From positions 1 to 12,181 of the forward strand of contig JAUNSE010000030.1 in assembly GCA_030539415.1 (NCBI GenBank): 12,181 bases of DNA. Reading direction: 5' to 3'. The notes below the pieces were generated by a model, which saw nothing but the letters and a program-made list of their open reading frames with translations, was not told the origin of the DNA and did not search any database. Source of the DNA: Desulfovibrionaceae bacterium (GTDB taxonomy: Bacteria; Desulfobacterota; Desulfovibrionia; Desulfovibrionales; Desulfovibrionaceae). How positions within the stretch are numbered: the stretch's first letter is position 1; each line of letters starts with the position of its first letter. A program made the position numbers and the translations under genes. Shown here in pieces: positions 6,275-10,779 of the stretch.

Positions 6275-7636
6275 CTATGCGTTGTTGAGGCCCGGCTGGC
6301 CGGCGGACGTTCCGCCGGACTGTCTCGGCGCGGCTCTGAGAGAGGTCTCCGGAGCCCACAGCTGGCAGATGATGCCGCCCAGGATCAGAGTGCCGACACA
6401 GACCCAGAGGGCCACGTGAATGCCGAACTTTTCGCTGAGGATGGGCAGCAGGAAGGTGCCGCCGCCGGCGCCGAAGCGGCTTATGGCAATGGTCAGGCCG
6501 ACGCCCCGGCCGCGGAGCTCGGTGGGGAAGAGCTCGGCAGGATAGGAAAATTCTGGGACAATGGAGATGGCCATCACCAGGGCGAAGGCGGTGACCATGA
6601 CCAGAGCGAGCACGGGCGGCATTGATGTCCAGACAATCATGACCGCCAGAAGCACCGCGGACGCATAGAAGGTGGAAATCAGGAAGAAGCGGCGCGTCCA
6701 GATCTGGAAGAGCCACATGCCGACAAAGACGCCGATGAGCGTGAAGGCGTTGTACAGCACGCCCGAGGCGTTGGGGTTCTGGATGTTCAGCTTGGTGAGC
6801 ACGAGGGGCAGGAAGATGGAGATGGCGAAGAAGGGCAGCACCTGGGCGCAGAAGAACACGCCGGAGACGACCGTCTTGCGCCACTGATTCGGGCCGAAGA
6901 GGTCAAACCAGGACGTCTTGATGGCCTCTTCCGTGCTGGCGGGGGGCAGGCCGTACTGCGTGCCGAGATACTTGTGCACATGGGCCAGCGCTTCGGCCGA
7001 GCGGCCCTTGGTGATGAGCCAGAGCGGCGTTTCCGGGGCACCCAGGCGGATGGCTAGAGTGATGATGCCCGGGATGGCCGAGGTGCAGATCACGATGCGC
7101 CAGCCGTCGTCTCCGAAGGCGGCGACAACGGGGTCCATGAAGAAGCCGACCGCGTAGGCCACGCAGTAGCCTATTGTCCAGAAGGAAAGAAGCCAGGCAA
7201 GGATGCCGCCGCGCTTCTTCGCCGGGGCCCATTCGCTGAGCATGGCGATGCCGACCGTGTAGTCCGAGCCGACAAGCATGCCGAGCAGGAAGCGGGCGAT
7301 TGTCAGCAGAAGCGGGTCGGAGATGAAGTACTGCCAGATCGACACCAGGACAGTCAGCAGCATGAACAGACAGTACAGCGGTCTGCGTCCGAATCTGTCG
7401 GTGAGACTGCCTGTGACAAGGCTGCCGAAGAAGATGCCGAACATGGAGGCGGCTCCGATGAGTCCCATCCAGAAACTGCTGAGGCCGAGCGGCGTGGCGG
7501 CATAGCTGAGGGAGATTCCCACGATGCCGAGTATGTAGCCGTCACTGACCAGGCCCATGAAGCTGCCGGCGGCAATTTTCCTGTGAATTGGCGAGAACGG
7601 GGCTTCTTCAAAATTGAGTGTACTTGATGCTGACAT
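6275..7636 (-). CDS. MFS transporter (metabolite/sugar porter type)
   Basis: The predicted 12-helix inner-membrane transporter has 453 residues. The motif-A loop between helices 2 and 3 is GSLTDRFGRRPLY (76-88). The end of helix 6 carries APETPLWLITKGR (200-212), a variant of the PESPRWL signature, and the matching second-half signature is YPAELFPTELRGRGVG (365-380). A terminal APETS (428-432) recalls the PETKG of sugar porters. These place it in the sugar porter/metabolite:H+ symporter branch; the substrate is not readable and may be an organic acid. The start at 7636 is chosen for the strong site AAGGAGT with 5 nt spacing. A GTG at 7693 in frame has no ribosome site and lies beside the operator. 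It is divergent from the 2-oxoacid oxidoreductase operon and shares an operator type with it, which suggests that it imports a substrate for that operon. Confidence 0.9.
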   Translation of the reverse strand: MSASSTLNFEEAPFSPIHRKIAAGSFMGLVSDGYILGIVGISLSYAATPLGLSSFWMGLIGAASMFGIFFGSLVTGSLTDRFGRRPLYCLFMLLTVLVSIWQYFISDPLLLTIARFLLGMLVGSDYTVGIAMLSEWAPAKKRGGILAWLLSFWTIGYCVAYAVGFFMDPVVAAFGDDGWRIVICTSAIPGIITLAIRLGAPETPLWLITKGRSAEALAHVHKYLGTQYGLPPASTEEAIKTSWFDLFGPNQWRKTVVSGVFFCAQVLPFFAISIFLPLVLTKLNIQNPNASGVLYNAFTLIGVFVGMWLFQIWTRRFFLISTFYASAVLLAVMIVWTSMPPVLALVMVTAFALVMAISIVPEFSYPAELFPTELRGRGVGLTIAISRFGAGGGTFLLPILSEKFGIHVALWVCVGTLILGGIICQLWAPETSLRAAPRQSGGTSAGQPGLNNA

Positions 7637-7696
7637 GGCCACTCCTTGAGTCGTGGAGGAAGAGGGTGATCTGCTCGATATAAATTTGTGCACATA

Positions 7697-7713
7697 ATAC
7701 CGTAATGCGGTAT
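7697..7713 (-). promoter_or_regulatory. Operator dyad at the MFS promoter
   Basis: The site is a 17-bp inverted repeat with perfect 6-bp arms: on the plus strand ATACCG-TAATG-CGGTAT, and in the direction of MFS transcription ATACCG-CATTA-CGGTAT. It begins 17 nt after the MFS -10 hexamer, about +12 to +28, where a bound protein would block transcription. The near-identical copy at 8042-8058 sits at the same distance from the other promoter. Confidence 0.75.
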
Positions 7714-7730
7714 GATATATCTATAATTTC

Positions 7731-7760
7731 AGCATACGATGTTCAGGTTTTTGCTGTCAA
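7731..7760 (-). promoter_or_regulatory. Promoter of the MFS gene
   Basis: On the minus strand a perfect TTGACA (7760-7755) is followed after 18 nt by TATGCT (7736-7731), a four-of-six match to TATAAT. The start of transcription should be near 7724, giving a leader of about 88 nt that contains the operator dyad. Confidence 0.65.
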
Positions 7761-7797
7761 CAATTTTTGCGTTTTTCTTCGCTCAAACTTTCCGTTA

Positions 7798-7828
7798 TTG
7801 AGTTAATATTTTGTTATTATTTTATATA
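7798..7828 (+). promoter_or_regulatory. Possible promoter of the Trp-rich/small RNA unit
   Basis: TTGAGT (7798-7803) is followed by AT-rich sequence with TTTATA after 17 nt or TATATA after 19 nt (7823-7828). If used, the transcript would start near 7834 and reach the hairpin at 7964-7982, about 150 nt. The AT-rich background makes chance matches likely. Confidence 0.3.
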
Positions 7829-7829
7829 T

Positions 7830-7928
7830 ATGGAAATGGCGTCAGACTGGCTTCTGCTGCCTTGGTCCTGGTGGTCCCCCAGCTGGAAGTCATGGTCAGT
7901 TCAGGGCAGAAAAAATTTTAACAAATAA
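7830..7928 (+). CDS. Possible Trp-rich small peptide (leader?)
   Basis: An open frame of 32 codons starts with ATG at 7830 (a second ATG is at 7836) and ends with TAA at 7926-7928. Six of 32 residues are Trp (7, 12, 14, 15, 19, 22), five of them within PWSWWSPSWKSW (11-22). It then ends in a basic, polar tail (QGRKNFNK). This composition recalls leader peptides of Trp-responsive attenuators such as TrpL. A terminator-like hairpin follows 35 nt after the stop. Against it: there is no visible ribosome site before either ATG, and the promoter of the next operon lies beyond the hairpin. The GC-rich stretch 7839-7907 contrasts sharply with its AT-rich flanks, so it may instead be part of a structured RNA. 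No known family is recognised. Confidence 0.3.
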   Translation: MEMASDWLLLPWSWWSPSWKSWSVQGRKNFNK

Positions 7929-7963
7929 CTATATGAGATTATTTATTAAGTATTGGCATTTGC

Positions 7964-7982
7964 GGCGGAGCTGCCGCCTTTT
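7964..7982 (+). terminator. Terminator-like hairpin behind the Trp-rich frame
   Basis: GGCGG (7964-7968) pairs with CCGCC (7974-7978) around a 5-nt loop and is followed at once by TTTT (7979-7982). It has the shape of a short intrinsic terminator for plus-strand transcripts. It lies before the promoter of the oxidoreductase operon, so it could insulate that promoter or act as an attenuator for read-through from upstream. Confidence 0.5.
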
Positions 7983-7995
7983 CTGAAAAAATGTG

Positions 7996-8024
7996 TTGAC
8001 ACGAAAATCGTGAGTGAATACCCT
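7996..8024 (+). promoter_or_regulatory. Promoter of the 2-oxoacid oxidoreductase operon
   Basis: A perfect TTGACA (7996-8001) is followed after 17 nt by TACCCT (8019-8024), a weak -10 with three of six matches. Transcription should start near 8031. A 13-bp dyad CACGA-AAA-TCGTG (8000-8012) overlaps the end of the -35 hexamer. The weak -10 would suit a promoter that needs activation. Confidence 0.55.
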
Positions 8025-8041
8025 GAATTTAACGGTACGAA

Positions 8042-8058
8042 ATACCGCAATACGGTAT
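8042..8058 (+). promoter_or_regulatory. Operator dyad at the oxidoreductase promoter
   Basis: ATACCG-CAATA-CGGTAT differs from the MFS copy, read along transcription, at a single spacer base. It begins 17 nt after the -10 hexamer, exactly as at the MFS promoter. A further half-site CGGTA at 8033-8037 lies 10 bp before TACCG (8043-8047), which itself lies 10 bp before CGGTA (8053-8057). Three half-sites are therefore spaced one helical turn apart. Probable repressor site; regulator family not identifiable. Confidence 0.75.
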
Positions 8059-8075
8059 AAAAGTAACAAACAGAG

Positions 8076-8105
8076 TCGTGCGACTCCAGCGGGGAGTCCG
8101 CACGA
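8076..8105 (+). promoter_or_regulatory. Strong hairpin in the operon leader
   Basis: TCGTGCGACTCC (8076-8087) pairs with GGAGT-C-CGCACGA (8093-8105) around the loop AGCGG, giving 12 bp with one bulged C. Part of the left arm can instead form a GAGTCG/CGACTC stem (8073-8078 with 8081-8086). It lies about 40 nt before the first start codon and has no U-tract. It may stabilise the mRNA or act as a switch. Confidence 0.5.
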
Positions 8106-8145
8106 GAACAGCCCCCAAAAATTTCGAAACCGTACTGAGGTACCT

Positions 8146-9216
8146 ATGGCTCAGCAAACCATGTTTCTGAAAAACACGGAGACTTTCGCGGAAAGTCTGG
8201 CGCGCAGTGGTGTCAAGTACCATTTCGCCTACCCCATCACTCCCGCCACCGATGTCATGAAGCGAATGGCCGTCATTCTGCCGCAGTACGGCGGCAAGAT
8301 GATGCAGATGGAAAGCGAGCTGGCCGTCTCCAGCGCCCTCGCCGGCGCAGCGTGTACGGGCATGCTGTGCGCCACGTCCAGCTCCGGTCCCGGCATGACC
8401 CTCATGCAGGAGGCGATTTCCTTCATGAGCGGCGCCGAACTGCCCTGCCTCATGATAGATTCCATGCGCGTCGGCCCCGGCGACGGCGACATCCTCGGCG
8501 CCCAGAGCGATTACTACATGGCAACCAGGGGCGGCGGCCACGGCGATTATCATGTGCCCGTCCTCGCTCCCTCCGACGGTCAGGAAATCGTCGACCTCGT
8601 GCCCGTGGGCATCCGCCTGGCCTACACCTACAGGACGCCTGTTCTCTTTGTTATCGACGGCGTGACGGCCCAGACCACCGAGACGGCCGTGCTGCCCGAG
8701 TACCACGACTATTCCGCCGAGTATGACACCTCCGGGTGGGCCTACACCGGCACTCAGGATCATCCCAAGCGCGCCCTCATCACCGGCAGCTACTCGCATG
8801 AAGACGGCTACACCATGAACGAGCGCCTGCGCGCCAAGTACGAAATCATCAAGGCCGAGGAGCAGCTGTGGAAGGAAAACTCCACAGAGGACGCCGAGCT
8901 CATCGTTGTGGCCTTCGGCATCCACGGCCGCATGTGCAAGGACCTGGTGGCCAATATGCGCGCCCAGGGCAAAAAGGTCGGCAGCATCCGCCCCGTGACC
9001 CTGTGGCCCTTCCCGTACAAGGCCTTCGAGCGCATCCCCTCCTCCGTGAAGAGAATCCTCGTTGTGGAAATGAACCACGGCCAGATGGTGGACGATGTGC
9101 GCCTTGCCGTGAACGGGCGCGTGCCGGTCAGCTTCTTCGGCAAGACCGGCGGCGACATGCCCATGTACACCCTTGCCGAAATGACCGCGGAAGTGAACCG
9201 CCTGTTAGGAGAGTAA
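8146..9216 (+). CDS. vorB: 2-oxoacid:ferredoxin oxidoreductase, alpha subunit (VorB-like)
   Basis: This is the alpha subunit of a four-subunit CoA-dependent 2-oxoacid:ferredoxin oxidoreductase (2-oxoacid + CoA + oxidised ferredoxin to acyl-CoA + CO2 + reduced ferredoxin), acting in the cytoplasm. The 356 residues match the size of the VorB group. The pyrimidine-binding domain shows YPITPATD (29-36), ESE (56-58), TSSSGPG (77-83), GAELPC (96-101) and GGGHGDY (129-135). The second domain shows VAFGIHGR (255-262), IRPVTLWPFP (281-290) and VVEMNHGQMVDDVRLAV (306-322). The start at 8146 is fixed by GAGG with a 5-nt spacer; the longer frame from 8014 overlaps promoter and operator. VorB proteins are named for 2-oxoisovalerate, but pyruvate, 2-oxoglutarate or aromatic 2-oxoacids are possible substrates. 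First gene of a tightly packed operon; the beta gene starts 4 nt after its stop. Confidence 0.92.
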   Translation: MAQQTMFLKNTETFAESLARSGVKYHFAYPITPATDVMKRMAVILPQYGGKMMQMESELAVSSALAGAACTGMLCATSSSGPGMTLMQEAISFMSGAELPCLMIDSMRVGPGDGDILGAQSDYYMATRGGGHGDYHVPVLAPSDGQEIVDLVPVGIRLAYTYRTPVLFVIDGVTAQTTETAVLPEYHDYSAEYDTSGWAYTGTQDHPKRALITGSYSHEDGYTMNERLRAKYEIIKAEEQLWKENSTEDAELIVVAFGIHGRMCKDLVANMRAQGKKVGSIRPVTLWPFPYKAFERIPSSVKRILVVEMNHGQMVDDVRLAVNGRVPVSFFGKTGGDMPMYTLAEMTAEVNRLLGE

Positions 9217-9220
9217 GGTC

Positions 9221-9967
9221 ATGCAGAATCTCAGCATCAAGTACGGCAAGACCCTCAACCTCGACAAACTGACCAGCTACTGTCCCGGGTGCGGGCACGG
9301 CGTGGTGACCAGACTGGTGGCCGAAGCCATCGAAGAGCTGGGCATCTGCGGCCGGACCATCGGCATCGTCGGCATCGGCTGCGGCGGTTTTTCCCACCAT
9401 TACATGGATATAGACGCCATCGAGGCCACGCATGGCCGCTCCCCCTCCTTTGCCGTCGGCTACAAGCTCTGCCGCCCTGACAATATCGTCTTCACCTATG
9501 CCGGCGACGGTGACACCTGCGCCATCGGACTCGGCGATCTGCTTCATGCCGCCAACAAGGGCATGCCCATCACAACCATCATGGTCAACAACACCGTGTT
9601 CGGCATGACCGGCGGCCAGATGTCCCCCACCACCCTGGAAGGCCAGGTGACGGCCACGACAGTCAAGGGGCGCGATGTTTCCTGGCAGGGCTATCCGCTG
9701 CTGGTGCCCGAAATGATGCGCGAAATGCCCGGCGTGAAGTATCTGGCCCGAGAGAGCGTGGCTTCGGCCAAGCACATCATCAAGGCGAAGAAGAGCATCA
9801 AGAAGGCCTTCGAGTGCCAGGTCAGGGGACTCGGCTACTCCTTTGTGGAAGTTATCGTTCCCTGCCCCACCGGCCTCAAGATGAGCGTGCGCGACGCCTA
9901 CAAGTGGTGCTCGGAAAAGATGGTCGACTATTTCAAGCCTCAGGTCTTCAAGGACGAAGTGGAGTAG
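9221..9967 (+). CDS. 2-oxoacid:ferredoxin oxidoreductase, beta (TPP) subunit
   Basis: This is the thiamine-pyrophosphate-binding subunit, 248 residues. The TPP/Mg motif is AGDGDTCAIG (94-103), running to the NN at 123-124 and followed by FGMTGGQMSPTT (127-138). Cysteines at 21 and 24 (YCPGCGHG), 54 (GIGCGG) and 215 (PCPTGLKM) fit the ligands of the family's [4Fe-4S] cluster that takes electrons from the TPP adduct. Together with the alpha subunit it forms the catalytic core. The start at 9221 follows AGGAG inside the end of the alpha gene. The gamma gene starts 5 nt after the stop, implying one mRNA and translational coupling. The fold and motifs are certain; they do not tell the 2-oxoacid used. 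Confidence 0.94.
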   Translation: MQNLSIKYGKTLNLDKLTSYCPGCGHGVVTRLVAEAIEELGICGRTIGIVGIGCGGFSHHYMDIDAIEATHGRSPSFAVGYKLCRPDNIVFTYAGDGDTCAIGLGDLLHAANKGMPITTIMVNNTVFGMTGGQMSPTTLEGQVTATTVKGRDVSWQGYPLLVPEMMREMPGVKYLARESVASAKHIIKAKKSIKKAFECQVRGLGYSFVEVIVPCPTGLKMSVRDAYKWCSEKMVDYFKPQVFKDEVE

Positions 9968-9972
9968 AAACT

Positions 9973-10518
9973 ATGCTGGTCAAATGTATGTTTTCCGGTT
10001 CCGGCGGACAGGGTTCCGCGCTGATGGCGAAGCTCGTCTGCCAGGGCGCCATGAAGGAGAATCTGAAGGTCGTCATGACCCAGACCTACGGCATCGAGCA
10101 GCGCGGCGGCGATTCCACGGCCAATATCATCATCTCCGACGAGCCTATCGGCAGCCCCATTGTCGAAAACGACGCCACCGTTGCGGTCGCGCTCAGCAAT
10201 TCCATTTACAGCCAGTGCTTCCATGGCGTGGCTCCGGGCGGACAGCTTTTCACCAACTCCTCGCTGGTGGAAAAGCCCGGCACTGCCGAAGGCTTCGAGC
10301 AGATCCTGGTGCCCGCTTCGGAAATGGCCGTGGAGGCCGGTTCGGTCCGCTGCGTCAACATGGTCATGCTGGGCGCGGTCATTGCCCGGACAGGGATGCT
10401 GAAACGCGACACCATCACCTCGGTTCTCGAGGACACCATGGGCAAGAAGAAGCCCGAGCTTCTCGAACTGAACCTCAAGGCATTCAACGCCGGTTATGAA
10501 GCTGCCAAGGGAGACTAG
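9973..10518 (+). CDS. 2-oxoacid:ferredoxin oxidoreductase, gamma subunit
   Basis: The 181-residue gamma subunit belongs to the pyruvate/ketoisovalerate oxidoreductase catalytic domain family and has the usual length. It shows the N-terminal FSGSGGQGS (7-15) and TYGIEQRGGDSTANI (38-52), a variant of the common YGPEMRGG signature; this domain is thought to bind CoA. The C-terminal part carries the conserved-looking NMVMLGAVIARTG (129-141). The start at 9973 has GGAG 8 nt upstream, overlapping the beta stop region. A longer frame open from 9814 overlaps the beta gene and is not used. Only 2 nt separate it from the ferredoxin-like delta gene. Confidence 0.93.
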   Translation: MLVKCMFSGSGGQGSALMAKLVCQGAMKENLKVVMTQTYGIEQRGGDSTANIIISDEPIGSPIVENDATVAVALSNSIYSQCFHGVAPGGQLFTNSSLVEKPGTAEGFEQILVPASEMAVEAGSVRCVNMVMLGAVIARTGMLKRDTITSVLEDTMGKKKPELLELNLKAFNAGYEAAKGD

Positions 10519-10520
10519 CC

Positions 10521-10736
10521 ATGAGCACGAAAACCCACGTGATAGACGAACGCCGCTGCAAGTCCTGCGGACTGTGCGTTGAGGCCTGCCCCAAGAAGGT
10601 TCTGGGCATCGGCACCGAGATCAACGGACAGGGATACAATTACGTTGAAAGAGTGCATCCGGAAAAATGCATCCGCTGCGACTTCTGCGGCATTGTCTGT
10701 CCCGATGTGGCCATAGGCGTTGTTGTGACCCCGTAG
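10521..10736 (+). CDS. 2-oxoacid:ferredoxin oxidoreductase, delta subunit (2x[4Fe-4S])
   Basis: This 71-residue ferredoxin-like subunit has two complete CxxCxxCxxxCP motifs, Cys13/16/19/23 and Cys50/53/56/60, each binding one [4Fe-4S] cluster. It passes electrons from the catalytic subunits to soluble ferredoxin. GGGAG precedes the ATG by about 8 nt. In many Vor/Kor/Por operons this gene comes first or before alpha; here it follows gamma. A free ferredoxin serving the same enzyme is possible, but the size and position fit the delta subunit. Confidence 0.93.
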   Translation: MSTKTHVIDERRCKSCGLCVEACPKKVLGIGTEINGQGYNYVERVHPEKCIRCDFCGIVCPDVAIGVVVTP

Positions 10737-10779
10737 GCGCGCCGCAGGCTCCAAAGAAAGAATTCCCATGGAGAGAACC

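Larger units (their letters stand above)
7637..8145. other. AT-rich divergent regulatory region
   Basis: This region of about 500 bp is clearly more AT-rich than the genes on either side. From left to right it holds the MFS leader and operator (7697-7713), the MFS promoter (7731-7760), a GC-rich island with a Trp-rich open frame (7830-7928), a terminator-like hairpin (7964-7982), the promoter of the oxidoreductase operon (7996-8024), its operator (8042-8058) and a strong leader hairpin (8076-8105). No regulator gene is present. Confidence 0.7.

Noticed and set aside
8129..8144. ACCGTACTGAGGTACC as a third copy of the operator
   Set aside because: It matches the ATACCG-N5-CGGTAT pattern poorly and overlaps the vorB ribosome site; the GTAC repeats are only 4 bp.
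8014..8145. N-terminal extension of vorB from an upstream start
   Set aside because: It overlaps the promoter's -10 region, the operator and the leader hairpin, has no ribosome site, and homologous proteins begin at the chosen start.
8029..9078. Minus-strand open frame opposite vorB
   Set aside because: It mirrors the codon pattern of vorB and has no recognisable domain.
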